A stretch of 64,000 nt of DNA from Herbaspirillum sp. 3R11 (GCF_004563925.1 NZ_SPNJ01000002.1:434001-498000), one strand, 5' to 3'. Positions 40,227-49,746 are shown, counted from the first letter of the stretch. Translations and numbers: made by a program. Notes: generated by a model from the letters alone, not told the origin.

Positions 40227-40309
40227 GGACAACGCATCCGGCCTGGCAGGAATATTGCATCAAAGATTTATTTGAATACAGGGCACGCGTGTCCGCTTAG
40301 GAGAGAAAA

Positions 40310-40531
40310 ATGGGTTCGTTCAGTATCTGGCATTGGTTGATTGTTCTGGTAATCGTCATGGTGGTGTTCGGCACGAAGAAGCTGGGCAATATGGGTTCCG
40401 ACCTGGGCAAGGCCGTCAAGGGTTTCAAGGATGGCGTCAAGGGCGAAGAAGAAGACAAAGACAAGCCTGTCGCCAAGGATCAGACCATTATCGACGTGCA
40501 AGCCAAAGACAAAGAAAAATCCGGCAGCTGA
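40310..40531 (+). CDS. tatA: Sec-independent translocase protein TatA
   Basis: TatA forms the pore of the twin-arginine pathway. The 73-aa product has [25 protein letters not shown], an N-terminal transmembrane helix ending in the FG hinge, then an amphipathic helix ([15 protein letters not shown]) and a charged tail. A TAGGAGAG ribosome binding site precedes the ATG. Confidence 0.97.
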   Translation: MGSFSIWHWLIVLVIVMVVFGTKKLGNMGSDLGKAVKGFKDGVKGEEEDKDKPVAKDQTIIDVQAKDKEKSGS

Positions 40532-40671
40532 GTCTTCCGTTGACGCCCGCACCGCTTTGCCATTTGTGGTTTGGCCAGGCTGCGCGGGCTATCGTTGTTC
40601 CTGATGCCCCGCCAGCCCGGCCTCGCGCACGCTGATTTTCCCGGCATTCACTTTCGATTGTTACCCTCGCA

Positions 40672-41172
40672 ATGATTGATATCGGTCTTACCAAGCTGGC
40701 TCTCATCGGCGTTGTCGCGCTGGTCGTCATCGGTCCCGAGCGTCTGCCCAAGGTGGCGCGCATGGCCGGTTCGCTGTTCGGCCGCGCGCAACGCTACATC
40801 AACGAGGTCAAGACGGAAGTCAGCCGCGAGATAGAGCTGGAAGAACTGCGCAAGATGCAAAAGGACGTGCAGGACGCCGCCGGCGACGTCCACGACAGCA
40901 TTTCCAAGACCGTCACCGACGCCGGGAATTCCATCCACGACGCCTGGAACGACAGTAGTTCCGGCAGTAGCACCAGCTGGAGCACCACGCCAAGTCCGGA
41001 AGCGCTGGTCATCAAGGCCAAGAATTTCCGCAAGAAGAAACTGGCCCGTACTTCGGGCGTTCCTTCCTGGTACAAGAATCAGAGTGGCCGCCGCACCCGC
41101 GTGATTTCCGCAGCGGCGCGCGTGGCCAAATATCGTCCTATCGGCGCCGGCAAATCGGCCGGTTTTTTCTAA
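40672..41172 (+). CDS. tatB: Sec-independent translocase protein TatB
   Basis: TatB is part of the TatBC substrate receptor. The 166-aa product has one N-terminal helix with IGPERLP after it and a long amphipathic helix (about residues 25-60). The C-terminal region is Ser/Thr-rich then basic, ending GAGKSAGFF. It lies between tatA and tatC. Confidence 0.96.
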   Translation: MIDIGLTKLALIGVVALVVIGPERLPKVARMAGSLFGRAQRYINEVKTEVSREIELEELRKMQKDVQDAAGDVHDSISKTVTDAGNSIHDAWNDSSSGSSTSWSTTPSPEALVIKAKNFRKKKLARTSGVPSWYKNQSGRRTRVISAAARVAKYRPIGAGKSAGFF

Positions 41173-41214
41173 TCCCGATGGACTTGTTTTCCATCCCACT
41201 CCTGCAGTAATTCC

Positions 41215-41988
41215 ATGGCCGAAGAACAGAAAACGTCAGGTAGCGAAGATACCTTCATTTCGCATCTGATCGAATTGCGCAGCCGCGTGGTGAAAGCGTC
41301 GGCAGCGGTGCTCATCATTTTCCTGTGCATGATGCCGTGGTCCGCGCATATCTTCGACTTGCTGGCGGCGCCGATGATCAGTGCGCTGCCGGTCGGCAGC
41401 AAAATGATCGCCACCGGCGTCATCACGCCGTTCCTGATCCCGGTCAAGGTCACCATGCTGATGGCCTTCATGATCGCGCTGCCGTGGGTGCTTTACCAGA
41501 TGTGGGCCTTCGTCGCGCCGGGTTTGTATTCGCACGAGAAGCGCCTGGTTGCGCCGCTGGTGATTTCATCTTCGCTGCTGTTCATCACGGGCGTGGCGTT
41601 CTGCTACTTCTTCGTGTTCGGGGTGGTGTTCCCGTTCATCAACAACTTTGCGCCGAAGTCGGTCTCGGTGGCGCCGGATATCGACAGCTATGTCGACTTC
41701 GTGCTGACCATGTTCCTGGCGTTCGGCATCACCTTCGAAGTGCCGATCATCGTGATCGTGCTGGTGCGCATGGGCCTGGTGCCGCTGGCCAAGCTCAAGC
41801 AGATCCGTCCCTACGTGGTGGTCGGCGCTTTCGTCATCGCCGCCGTGGTGACACCGCCGGACATCATGAGTCAGCTGTTGCTGGCAGTGCCGCTGTGCCT
41901 GCTGTATGAAGTCGGCCTGCTGGTGGCGCCGATCTTCGAGAAAGCCACGCGCGCGCCGGAAGAGCGTGAGGACGTCGTCGGCAGCTGA
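41215..41988 (+). CDS. tatC: Sec-independent translocase protein TatC
   Basis: TatC is the six-helix receptor for twin-arginine signal peptides. The 257-aa protein has the conserved FISHLIELRSRVVKA at the N-terminus, PWVLYQMWAFVAPGLYSHEKR, and FGITFEVPIIVIVL. A terminator follows. The Tat-dependent Rieske protein gene petA lies 3.5 kb downstream. Confidence 0.98.
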   Translation: MAEEQKTSGSEDTFISHLIELRSRVVKASAAVLIIFLCMMPWSAHIFDLLAAPMISALPVGSKMIATGVITPFLIPVKVTMLMAFMIALPWVLYQMWAFVAPGLYSHEKRLVAPLVISSSLLFITGVAFCYFFVFGVVFPFINNFAPKSVSVAPDIDSYVDFVLTMFLAFGITFEVPIIVIVLVRMGLVPLAKLKQIRPYVVVGAFVIAAVVTPPDIMSQLLLAVPLCLLYEVGLLVAPIFEKATRAPEEREDVVGS

Positions 41989-42010
41989 CCGGCGCAAACC
42001 TCAGGCATTA

Positions 42011-42039
42011 AAAAGGCCACTGCATGCAGTGGCTTTTTT
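42011..42039. terminator. Terminator after tatC
   Basis: GCCACTGC-AT-GCAGTGGC forms a self-complementary stem with AAAAG on the left and six T on the right. It lies between the convergent tatC and DUF2461 genes and could serve both directions. Confidence 0.88.
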
Positions 42040-42058
42040 GTTTGCGGCGAAATTGACT

Positions 42059-42745
42059 TCACTCCGCAATGATCAGCGGCACCTGGCGCAACCAGCTCAC
42101 CAGCGGATAGGCATCCTTGAATCCGGCCAGCACTTCCTTGCCGATATCGGCCGGGATCTTTTTCTTGATGCTCGATTCCTTCCAGACGATGAAGTTCTTC
42201 AGCTTGATGTATTCGAGATGCGGGCTGTCGGCGTCGAAGCCCTTGGGCGGACGCGTCAGCTTGCCTTCTTCCTGCAAGCCGCCGTAGTTGTCCTTGATGG
42301 CCTTGTTCCTGAGCACCTTGCTGAAGCCGGCGGCGTCTTCGATCACGCGCTGGCGAATCGCGCGCAGACGGTCCGACGGCGGCATGTATTCGCCGCCCGC
42401 GATCAGCAGCTGACCGTCGGCGTCAATATGGAAGTAGTAAGCCGGGCCGCCGCCCGAGCTCGGCTTCTTCAGGCCGCTGGCGGTCAGGGACGCAGAGAAG
42501 TGTGTCTTGTACGGGCTCTTGTCATGCGAGAAGCGCATGTCGCGGTTGATGCGGAACAGCGCCTTCTTCGGATTGCAGCTAGCCATGATGGGATCGAACT
42601 TGCTGATGTCGGCGATCAGCTGCGTCACCAGTTCGAGGAACTCCGCGCGCAGGATGTCGTAGCGCGGCTTGTTCATGACGAACCAGGCGCGATTGTTGTT
42701 CTCCGACAGTTCGGCGAGGAATTGCGTCAGGTCACGGATATGCAT
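42059..42745 (-). CDS. DUF2461 family protein
   Basis: The 228-aa protein belongs to the DUF2461/TIGR02453 family, recognised by FLAELSENNNRAWFVMNKPRYD at the start and FRINRDMRFSHDKSPYKTHF and YYFHIDADGQLLIAGGEY in the middle. No signal peptide or membrane segment is seen. The biochemical role is unknown. It lies 14 bases after the HtrA-type protease gene and is probably in the same transcript. Confidence 0.92.
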   Translation of the reverse strand: MHIRDLTQFLAELSENNNRAWFVMNKPRYDILRAEFLELVTQLIADISKFDPIMASCNPKKALFRINRDMRFSHDKSPYKTHFSASLTASGLKKPSSGGGPAYYFHIDADGQLLIAGGEYMPPSDRLRAIRQRVIEDAAGFSKVLRNKAIKDNYGGLQEEGKLTRPPKGFDADSPHLEYIKLKNFIVWKESSIKKKIPADIGKEVLAGFKDAYPLVSWLRQVPLIIAE

Positions 42746-42759
42746 GTTGCGTTCTTTCC

Positions 42760-43932
42760 TTACTCTCGTTCTTCACGTTTCGGCGGCGGACGTTTGCCGA
42801 CGACGATTTCCAGCGTGGTCTCCTGCGCCTTGCGCAGCACCGTCATCTTCGCCTTCTGCCCCGGGATCAGCTGGGCGATCAGGTTCAGCATTTCGGTGGT
42901 GTCGGTGACCGGTTTTTCTTCCACGCTGATGAGGATGTCGCCCGGCTTCATGCCGGCCTTGTCGGCGGGGCCGTTCTTGAGCACGCCGGCGATGATGGCG
43001 CCGGTCTTCTTGGTCAGGCCGAAGCTCTCCGCCAGCTCAGGTGTGATGTCCTGCGGCTCGACGCCGATCCAGCCGCGCACCACCTGACCGTGGTTGATGA
43101 TGGCTTCCATCACGGTTTTTGCAGTCGACACGGGAATCGCAAAGCCGATGCCGAGGTTGCCGCCGGTGCGCGAATAGATCGCGGTGTTGACACCCAGCAG
43201 GTTGCCGTTGGTGTCGACCAGCGCGCCGCCCGAATTGCCCGGATTGATGGCTGCATCGGTCTGGATGAAATTCTCGAAGGTGTTGATGCCGAGGTGATTG
43301 CGGCCCAGCGCCGAGATGATGCCCATGGTGACGGTCTGCCCGACGCCGAAGGGATTGCCGATGGCCAGCACGATGTCGCCGACGGTGGCCTGCTCGACGT
43401 GCGCCAGCGTGATCGCAGGCAGGTTCGGCAGGTCGATCTTGATGACGGCCAGATCGGTCTCGGGATCGGTGCCGACCACCTTGGCGGACGCCTTGCGGCC
43501 GTCGGCCAGGGCTACCTCGATTTCATCGGCGGCTTCGACCACGTGGTTGTTGGTCAGGATGTAACCTTGCGGGCTGACGATCACGCCCGAGCCGAGGCTG
43601 GATTGCTTGTCGTCCTGCTGCTGGTCCTCGAACTGATCGCCGAAGAACTTCTTGAAGAACGGGTCATCCATGAATGGATTTTTTTGCGGCCGCGCTTCCG
43701 TCGTGGTGAAGATGTTGACCACCGAAGGCATGGCCTGGCGGGCGGCGTCGCGATAGGAGTTCGGGGTGGGGGCGCCCGGTGCGGCTTCCTGCATTTGCAC
43801 CGTGGAGGAGGCGGAACGGACCCGGGAACCGAGCGTACCGCTCGCCCAATCGGGCTTCAAGGTAGCTACAATGAACCAGACCGCCAAACCGACAGTCACG
43901 GTTTGCGCAAACAACAGCCAAAAACGTCGCAT
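42760..43932 (-). CDS. HtrA/DegS-type periplasmic serine protease
   Basis: The 390-aa protein has a single N-terminal membrane anchor (about residues 5-24), a trypsin-like domain with H120 (LTNNHVV), D150 (ETDLAVI) and S224 (PGNSGGAL), and one C-terminal PDZ domain. One PDZ domain and an anchor resemble DegS rather than DegP, but the exact type is inferred. It ends in a basic tail PPPKREERE. The start at 43932 leaves only 25 bases to the divergent Nif3-like gene, so the two promoters must lie partly inside the opposing genes. Confidence 0.92.
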   Translation of the reverse strand: MRRFWLLFAQTVTVGLAVWFIVATLKPDWASGTLGSRVRSASSTVQMQEAAPGAPTPNSYRDAARQAMPSVVNIFTTTEARPQKNPFMDDPFFKKFFGDQFEDQQQDDKQSSLGSGVIVSPQGYILTNNHVVEAADEIEVALADGRKASAKVVGTDPETDLAVIKIDLPNLPAITLAHVEQATVGDIVLAIGNPFGVGQTVTMGIISALGRNHLGINTFENFIQTDAAINPGNSGGALVDTNGNLLGVNTAIYSRTGGNLGIGFAIPVSTAKTVMEAIINHGQVVRGWIGVEPQDITPELAESFGLTKKTGAIIAGVLKNGPADKAGMKPGDILISVEEKPVTDTTEMLNLIAQLIPGQKAKMTVLRKAQETTLEIVVGKRPPPKREERE

Positions 43933-43957
43933 ATTGAAATAAAGATGAGGATGAAAG

Positions 43958-44728
43958 ATGACCCTGCGCACAGCAAATAGGGAAGAGCTTGCCAACTACC
44001 TGGCGCAAACGCTGAATATCGCACAATACCGCGATTATTGCCCAAATGGGCTACAGGTGGAAGGGCGCGGGGAAATCGGCCTGGTCGTCAGCGGCGTCAC
44101 CGCCAACCAGGCGCTGATCGAAGCGGCGCTTGATCTCAAGGCCGACGCCATCCTGGTGCACCACGGTTATTTCTGGCGTGGCGAGGACGCACGCGTAATC
44201 GGCACCAAGCACAAGCGCCTCAGGGCGCTGCTGGCCAACGACGTCAATCTGTTCGCGTATCACCTGCCGCTGGACGGCCATGCGGAACTCGGCAACAACG
44301 CGCAACTGGCGCGCCAACTTAGCCTGGTCGGCAGCGACCGTTTCGGTGAAGACAAGCTGGGCTGGCTGGGCGTACCCGAAGCCGACGCCAACATCGCCAC
44401 CGTCGGCGACCTGGCGCGCCTGATCGAGCGCCGCCTCGGCCGCGCGCCGCTGCTGATCGGCGATGCCGACCAAGTGCTCGGCAAGATCGCCTGGTGCACC
44501 GGCGCCGCGCAGGGTTTCCTGGGCGACGCCATTGCCGCCGGTGCTTCGGTCTACATCAGCGGCGAAATCTCCGAACCGACCGTGCACCTGGCGCGCGAAA
44601 CCGGCGTCGCCTACATCGCCGCCGGCCATCATGCGACCGAGCGCTACGGCGTGCAGGCGCTGGGCGCGCATCTCGCGGACCACTTCGGCATCCGGCATCA
44701 GTTCGTTGACATCGACAATCCGGTCTGA
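43958..44728 (+). CDS. Nif3-like dinuclear metal centre protein
   Basis: The 256-aa protein belongs to the NIF3/YbgI family of hexameric proteins with a two-metal site. Visible metal-binding motifs are ILVHHGYFW near residue 67, and [25 protein letters not shown] near the C-terminus. The family is proposed to act as a hydrolase, sometimes listed as GTP cyclohydrolase I type 2, but this is not established. It is followed by a bidirectional terminator. Confidence 0.93.
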   Translation: MTLRTANREELANYLAQTLNIAQYRDYCPNGLQVEGRGEIGLVVSGVTANQALIEAALDLKADAILVHHGYFWRGEDARVIGTKHKRLRALLANDVNLFAYHLPLDGHAELGNNAQLARQLSLVGSDRFGEDKLGWLGVPEADANIATVGDLARLIERRLGRAPLLIGDADQVLGKIAWCTGAAQGFLGDAIAAGASVYISGEISEPTVHLARETGVAYIAAGHHATERYGVQALGAHLADHFGIRHQFVDIDNPV

Positions 44729-44752
44729 TTTCCTGTATTCCGCCTCTGCATG

Positions 44753-44778
44753 AAAAAAGCCCGCATCGCGGGCTTTTT
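44753..44778. terminator. Bidirectional terminator between the Nif3-like gene and mscL
   Basis: The hairpin GCCCGC-ATC-GCGGGC is flanked by AAAAAA and TTTTT. It can end transcription from both sides. Confidence 0.9.
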
Positions 44779-44802
44779 CGTTGGAAGAGGGTCGGAGTTC
44801 GC

Positions 44803-45234
44803 TTACTTCTTCAGCGAATCGCGGATTTCGCGCAGCAGCACGATGTCTTCCGGCGGTGCGGCAGGAGCAGCCGGCTCCGTCGCTTTTTCATGGATGGCCA
44901 GGTCGCGCGCCTTGTTGATCATGCGCACCATCTGGAAAATGATGAAGGCCAAGATCAGAAAGTTGATCAAAATAGTCAGGAAATTGCCGTAAGCGAACAC
45001 CGCGCCGGCTTTCTTCGCTTCAATCAGCGTCAGCTGCGTGCCCTGGCCGTTGAGCGGCAGGTAATAGTTGGCGAAATCCAGCCCGCCGAAGATGCGGCCC
45101 ACGACCGGCATGATGATGTCCTGTACCAGCGATTCGACGATCTTGCCGAACGCACCGCCGATAATCACGCCCACTGCCAGGTCGACGACGTTTCCCTTTA
45201 GCGCGAAAGTGCGGAATTCTTGCATCATGCCCAT
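44803..45234 (-). CDS. mscL: Large-conductance mechanosensitive channel
   Basis: MscL opens under extreme membrane tension to release solutes during osmotic downshock. The 143-aa protein starts [33 protein letters not shown], the family pattern, and has the second helix [19 protein letters not shown] and a C-terminal helix ending in REIRDSLKK. An AGGAG site lies six bases upstream of the start. Confidence 0.98.
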   Translation of the reverse strand: MGMMQEFRTFALKGNVVDLAVGVIIGGAFGKIVESLVQDIIMPVVGRIFGGLDFANYYLPLNGQGTQLTLIEAKKAGAVFAYGNFLTILINFLILAFIIFQMVRMINKARDLAIHEKATEPAAPAAPPEDIVLLREIRDSLKK

Positions 45235-45419
45235 CTTTTTCTCCTAGAAATTGTTGCAAAACAATGCAGTCGGTTATATCGTGCTTCGATTAAAAAGTAA
45301 ATTGCTGGCAATTTATTGCACAATACAAAGCACGAGACATTCAGGGCCTTTTAAGGCTCTATGGAAGACTTGAAATATTAAAAAAGTTCCATAAATTGCA
45401 TTTCCCGAATCTTATTCGC

Positions 45420-45448
45420 TTTAAAAGGCATGCCAGGTTAGTTATAAT
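45420..45448 (+). promoter_or_regulatory. Sigma70-type promoter upstream of petABC
   Basis: TTTAAA, a 17-base spacer and a perfect TATAAT lie 56 bases upstream of the petA start. The surrounding 269-base gap (45235-45503) is AT-rich compared with the rest and shows no gene. Confidence 0.72.
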
Positions 45449-45503
45449 CTAGGGTTGCTGGAAGTTCCGTGCAGTTTTCGTATTTTCACTAATTGGGGTT
45501 GGT

Positions 45504-46112
45504 ATGAGTAACGAAAAACAGGTCGACTCCAGTCGACGCGGATTGCTCGTCGCCACGTGCGCGGCGGGTGGTGTGGCTGGATTGGCTACAGCGGGGGCGT
45601 TTGTTTCTACCTTTCAACCATCCGAGCGCGCCAAAGCCGCCGGTGCACCGGTTGAAGTAGACATTTCCACGCTGGTCCCGGGCGAGATGCGCACCGTAGA
45701 GTGGCGCGGTAAGCCGGTGTGGATCCTCAAGCGCACGCCGGAAATGCTCGAGACGCTCAAGAAAGTCGACGCCCAGGTGGCCGACCCGGAATCCAAGCGC
45801 ACGGAATTCTCGACCACGCCTGAATACGCCCTCAACGAATGGCGTTCGATCAAGAAGGACCTGCTGGTCGTGGTCGGCATCTGCCCGCACCTCGGCTGCT
45901 CGCCCAGCTCCAAATTCCAGACCGGCGCGCAACCGTCGCTGCCGGACGACTGGCAGGGCGGTTTCCTGTGTCCTTGCCACGGTTCGACGTTTGACCTGGC
46001 GGGCCGGGTATACAAAAACAAACCGTCCCCAGACAACCTCCAGGTTCCACGGTATATGTTCGAAGGTGACACCAAGCTGGTCATCGGCAAAGATGAGAAA
46101 GGCGAGGCGTAA
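45504..46112 (+). CDS. petA: Ubiquinol-cytochrome c reductase Rieske iron-sulfur subunit
   Basis: This is the [2Fe-2S] subunit of the cytochrome bc1 complex. The 202-aa precursor has a twin-arginine signal (SSRRGLL at 9-15 followed by a hydrophobic stretch), so it is a Tat substrate. The Rieske ligands are C127 and H129 (CPHLGC) and C156 and H159 (CPCHGS), with C132 and C158 for the disulfide. It heads the petABC operon behind a good promoter. Confidence 0.98.
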   Translation: MSNEKQVDSSRRGLLVATCAAGGVAGLATAGAFVSTFQPSERAKAAGAPVEVDISTLVPGEMRTVEWRGKPVWILKRTPEMLETLKKVDAQVADPESKRTEFSTTPEYALNEWRSIKKDLLVVVGICPHLGCSPSSKFQTGAQPSLPDDWQGGFLCPCHGSTFDLAGRVYKNKPSPDNLQVPRYMFEGDTKLVIGKDEKGEA

Positions 46113-46114
46113 CC

Positions 46115-47521
46115 ATGGCTGCATTCCACGAAAAACAATTGCCAAAAGACGCACCGGTATCCGCCAAAGCATTGAACTGGGTTGACGCCCGCTTCCCTCT
46201 GACTTCCACTTGGAAAGCACACCTTTCCGAGTACTACGCTCCCAAGAATTTCAACTTCTGGTACGCCTTCGGTTCGCTGGCGCTGCTGGTGCTGGTCATT
46301 CAGATCGTGACCGGGATTTTCCTGGTGATGCACTACAAGCCCGACGCCACGCTGGCGTTCGCTTCGGTCGAATACATCATGCGCGACGTCCCATGGGGCT
46401 GGCTGGTGCGTTACATGCACTCCACCGGCGCCTCGGCGTTCTTCATCGTGGTCTACCTGCACATGGTGCGCGGCCTGCTGTACGGCTCCTATCGCAAACC
46501 ACGCGAACTGGTCTGGCTGTTCGGCGTCGCCATCTTCCTGTGCCTGATGGGCGAAGCCTTCATGGGCTACCTGCTGCCATGGGGCCAGATGTCGTACTGG
46601 GGCGCACAGGTGATCGTCAACCTGTTCGGCGCGATTCCTTTCATCGGTCCTGACCTGTCGCTGTGGATCCGCGGTGACTACGTCGTCTCCGACGCCACGC
46701 TGAACCGCTTCTTCTCGTTCCACGTGATCGCGATTCCGCTGGTGCTGATCGGCCTGGTCGTGGCGCACATCATCGCGCTGCACGAAGTCGGTTCGAACAA
46801 CCCTGACGGCGTTGAAATCAAGGAAAAGCTGGACGCCAACGGCATCCCGCTGGACGGCGTGCCGTTCCATCCTTACTACTCCGTGCATGACATCATGGCG
46901 GTTGCCGTGTTCCTGATCGTGTTCACCGCCGTCGTGTTCTTCGCGCCGGAAATGGGTGGCTACTTCCTCGAATACAACAACTTCGTCCCGGCCGATTCGC
47001 TGAAGACGCCTCCGCACATCGCACCGGTCTGGTACTTCACGCCGTTCTACTCGATCCTGCGCGCCACGACATCCGACTTCATGGCCTATCTGATGGCCGG
47101 TGTCGCCGCCTACGTTGCGCTGCTGGTGTTCCGCTCCCAGCGCAGCGGCATCTTCAAGATCGCCGCCATCGTGATCGGTGTGGCCGTGATCGCCGGCATG
47201 GCCATCTTCGACGCCAAGTTCTGGGGCGTGGTGCTGATGGGCGTGTCCGTCATGATCCTCGGCGGCCTGCCGTGGCTCGATCATTCGCAAGTCAAGTCGA
47301 TCCGCTATCGTCCAAGTTGGCACAAATATGTCTACCTGGTCTTCGGCGTCGCTTTCGTGGCCCTCGGTTACCTCGGCGTGCAACCGCCGACCGCCGTCGG
47401 CACCACGATCGCCCAGATCGGCACCTTCATCTATTTCGGCTTCTTCCTGTTGATGCCATGGTGGAGCGCATTGGGCCGGTTCAAGCCGGTTCCTGACCGC
47501 GTTACCTATCATCCGCACTAA
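46115..47521 (+). CDS. petB: Cytochrome b subunit of the bc1 complex
   Basis: The 468-aa membrane protein contains both quinone sites and two b hemes. Typical motifs are the first helix GSLALLVLVIQIVTGIFL, heme-ligand histidines in RYMHSTGASAFFIVVYLHMVRG, the Qo-site PWGQMSYWGAQV, and PVWYFTPFYSILRA. A C-terminal region extends beyond the mitochondrial length, as in other proteobacteria. The gene begins two bases after petA. Confidence 0.98.
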   Translation: MAAFHEKQLPKDAPVSAKALNWVDARFPLTSTWKAHLSEYYAPKNFNFWYAFGSLALLVLVIQIVTGIFLVMHYKPDATLAFASVEYIMRDVPWGWLVRYMHSTGASAFFIVVYLHMVRGLLYGSYRKPRELVWLFGVAIFLCLMGEAFMGYLLPWGQMSYWGAQVIVNLFGAIPFIGPDLSLWIRGDYVVSDATLNRFFSFHVIAIPLVLIGLVVAHIIALHEVGSNNPDGVEIKEKLDANGIPLDGVPFHPYYSVHDIMAVAVFLIVFTAVVFFAPEMGGYFLEYNNFVPADSLKTPPHIAPVWYFTPFYSILRATTSDFMAYLMAGVAAYVALLVFRSQRSGIFKIAAIVIGVAVIAGMAIFDAKFWGVVLMGVSVMILGGLPWLDHSQVKSIRYRPSWHKYVYLVFGVAFVALGYLGVQPPTAVGTTIAQIGTFIYFGFFLLMPWWSALGRFKPVPDRVTYHPH

Positions 47522-47543
47522 GCCAGCCGCCAAGAGGATAAAA

Positions 47544-48308
47544 ATGACATTGCTGAAAAGACTGATCGCGACTCTCGTGCTGCTGCCGGCGCTGGCTTAC
47601 GCCAACGAAGGCGGCTACCCGCTGGACAAGGCGCCGAATCGCACCACCGATGTATCGTCGCTGCAAAACGGCGCCAAGCTGTTCGTCAACTATTGCCTGA
47701 ACTGCCACTCGGCGTCAGCCATGCGTTACAACCGCCTGCGCGACATCGGCCTGACCGAAGACCAGATCAAGAACAACCTGCTCTTCACCGGTGAAAAAGT
47801 CGGCGACCTGATGAAGACCACCATGCTGCCGCAAGACGCCAAGGCATGGTTCGGCGCAGTGCCTCCGGACTTGTCCGTGATCGCCCGCGCCAAGGCCTCC
47901 GAAGCCGGTTCCGGTCCGGACTGGATCTACACTTACCTGCGTACCTACTACAAGGACGACAGCCGTCCGACCGGTTGGAACAACATGGTTTTCCCGAACG
48001 TCGGCATGCCGCACGTCCTGTGGGAACTGCAAGGCATTCGCGCGCCGAAGTTTGCAGAAGAGAAAGATCCACATGAAGAAGGCAAGACCATCCACAAATT
48101 TGTGGGTTTTGAACAGTTGAAACCGGGCAAGTTATCCGCGCTCGAATACGACAATGCGGTGGCTGATCTGGTCGGCTACTTGCAATGGATGGGCGAACCC
48201 GCGCAAAATACGCGTAAGCGCCTCGGCGTCTGGGTTTTGCTGTTCCTGGGCTTGTTCCTGGTGTTGGCATGGCGTCTGAACGCCTCCTTCTGGAAAGAAG
48301 TCAAGTAA
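47544..48308 (+). CDS. petC: Cytochrome c1 subunit of the bc1 complex
   Basis: The 254-aa precursor has a signal peptide (cleavage near residue 20, ALAYA-N), the heme motif C51LNCH55, and a C-terminal membrane anchor (about residues 228-246). The Met ligand probably lies in FPNVGMPHVLWE. It completes petABC. Confidence 0.97.
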   Translation: MTLLKRLIATLVLLPALAYANEGGYPLDKAPNRTTDVSSLQNGAKLFVNYCLNCHSASAMRYNRLRDIGLTEDQIKNNLLFTGEKVGDLMKTTMLPQDAKAWFGAVPPDLSVIARAKASEAGSGPDWIYTYLRTYYKDDSRPTGWNNMVFPNVGMPHVLWELQGIRAPKFAEEKDPHEEGKTIHKFVGFEQLKPGKLSALEYDNAVADLVGYLQWMGEPAQNTRKRLGVWVLLFLGLFLVLAWRLNASFWKEVK

Positions 48309-48351
48309 AGCAGAGTTTTTCGTGCCCGCGCAGTCTGCGGGTGTACGTATC

Positions 48352-48385
48352 GGGGTGAGGCGTACGGCGTCTCGCCCCTTTGTTT
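48352..48385 (+). terminator. Possible terminator between petC and sspA
   Basis: GGGGTGAG and CTCGCCCC pair over eight bp (one G-T wobble) around an 11-base loop and are followed by TTTGTTT. It lies 43 bases after petC and 17 before sspA, so read-through is possible. Confidence 0.5.
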
Positions 48386-48401
48386 CTAAGGCACTACAAA
48401 A

Positions 48402-49013
48402 ATGATGGTTCTCTACTCGGGCACAACCTGCCCATTCTCGCAACGTTGCCGCCTTGTCCTGTTCGAAAAGGGCATGGACTTTGAAATTCGCGACGTCGAC
48501 CTGTTCAACAAGCCGGAAGACATCTCGGTCATGAACCCATACGGCCAGGTGCCGATCCTGGTCGAACGCGATCTGGTGCTGTACGAATCCAACATCATCA
48601 ACGAATACATCGACGAACGTTTCCCGCATCCGCAACTGATGCCGGCCGATCCGCTGATGCGCGCGCGTGCACGCCTGATGCTGTTCAATTTCGAAAAGGA
48701 ATTGTTCATCCACGTCCACACGCTGGAAAACGAAAAGACCAAGGGCGCAGAAAAAGCCCACGAAAAGGCCCGCTCGGAAATCCGCGATCGCCTGACCACG
48801 CTGGCTCCGCTGTTCCTGAAGAACAAGTACATGCTCGGCGACGAATTCTCCATGCTCGACGTCGCGCTGGCGCCGTTGCTCTGGCGTCTCGACCACTACG
48901 GCATTGAACTGTCGAAGACCGCAGCGCCGCTGATGAAGTACGCCGAACGCATCTTCTCGCGTCCTGCCTACATCGAAGCGCTGACGCCTTCCGAAAAGGT
49001 CATGCGTCGTTAA
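48402..49013 (+). CDS. sspA: Stringent starvation protein A homologue (GST fold)
   Basis: The 203-aa protein has an N-terminal thioredoxin-like GST domain (GTTCPFSQRCRLVLFEKGMDFE) and a C-terminal helical domain. SspA binds RNA polymerase and modulates transcription during stress. The order petABC-sspA-sspB is conserved in beta- and gammaproteobacteria. The start has two adjacent ATG codons at 48402 and 48405. Confidence 0.94.
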   Translation: MMVLYSGTTCPFSQRCRLVLFEKGMDFEIRDVDLFNKPEDISVMNPYGQVPILVERDLVLYESNIINEYIDERFPHPQLMPADPLMRARARLMLFNFEKELFIHVHTLENEKTKGAEKAHEKARSEIRDRLTTLAPLFLKNKYMLGDEFSMLDVALAPLLWRLDHYGIELSKTAAPLMKYAERIFSRPAYIEALTPSEKVMRR

Positions 49014-49154
49014 TCGACAAAGCTCAGCAGCACGCAGCATCAAGCATCATCGCGCCTCGCCGGTTGATCCACACAAGGGACAATCGGCGAACGCATTTAA
49101 GACCGCCGCTTAGCGCAAGCCAGCGCAGTCAGTCTTTCCGGATCGGTTTACGTC

Positions 49155-49646
49155 ATGCCAGAAGTGTCTACCAAACCCTATCTCCTGCGCGCCATTTACG
49201 AATGGTGCACGGACAACGGCTATACGCCGCATATTGCGGTCGTCGTGGACGCCAGCACGCGCGTCCCCATGCAATTCGTCAAGAACGGCGAGATCGTCCT
49301 GAACATCAGTTTTGAAGCCACCAGCGGCCTCAAGATGGACAACGACTTCATCAATTTCAGCGCCCGTTTCGGCGGCGTATCGCGCGACATCTCGGTCCCG
49401 GTCGAGAACGTCATCGCGATTTACGCCCGCGAAAACGGCCAGGGCATGGCCTTCGAAGCGCCGGCCGTACTGGCCGCCGGCGAGACCGAAGATGCCCCTG
49501 AATCCGCACCGGGATCCCTGCCGCCACCTGGCCTGGCATCGGTCCCGACCGCAGACAAAACCAACGCTAATAACAAGCCCGCACCCGACGATGAGCCGGA
49601 ACCACCAAAAAAAGGTGGAAGGCCTGTACTAACCAGAATTAAATAG
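49155..49646 (+). CDS. sspB: ClpXP adaptor SspB
   Basis: SspB delivers ssrA-tagged proteins to ClpXP. The 163-aa product has the substrate-binding domain (residues 1 to about 110, with KPYLLRAIYEWCTDNGYTPHI and NISFEATSGLKM), an acidic, proline-rich linker, and the C-terminal ClpX-docking motif KGGRPVLTRIK, closely resembling the XB peptide of E. coli SspB. It follows sspA. Confidence 0.95.
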   Translation: MPEVSTKPYLLRAIYEWCTDNGYTPHIAVVVDASTRVPMQFVKNGEIVLNISFEATSGLKMDNDFINFSARFGGVSRDISVPVENVIAIYARENGQGMAFEAPAVLAAGETEDAPESAPGSLPPPGLASVPTADKTNANNKPAPDDEPEPPKKGGRPVLTRIK

Positions 49647-49648
49647 GT

Positions 49649-49654
49649 TATAAT
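49649..49654 (+). promoter_or_regulatory. -10 box of the tRNA-Thr promoter
   Basis: A perfect TATAAT lies three bases after the sspB stop and 17 bases before the tRNA 5' end. The sequence 16-18 bases upstream is only a weak match to TTGACA, and it would lie inside sspB. Confidence 0.6.
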
Positions 49655-49670
49655 CGCCGTCTCAGTTTTT

Positions 49671-49746
49671 GCTGGCTTAGCTCATCTGGTAGAGCACCTG
49701 ACTTGTAATCAGGGGGTGGCGGGTTCAAGTCCTGCAGCCAGCACCA
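49671..49746 (+). tRNA. tRNA-Thr (UGU anticodon)
   Basis: The 76-base gene folds as a cloverleaf: acceptor GCTGGCT with AGCCAGC, anticodon stem CTGA/TCAG around loop CTTGTAA with anticodon TGT, and a GGTTCAA T-loop. The CCA end is encoded (49744-49746). It reads ACA and related threonine codons. A strong terminator follows immediately. Confidence 0.97.

Noticed and set aside
45614..47533. 639-codon minus-strand frame opposite petA and petB
   Set aside because: Antisense to conserved bc1 genes; composition is of a shadow frame.
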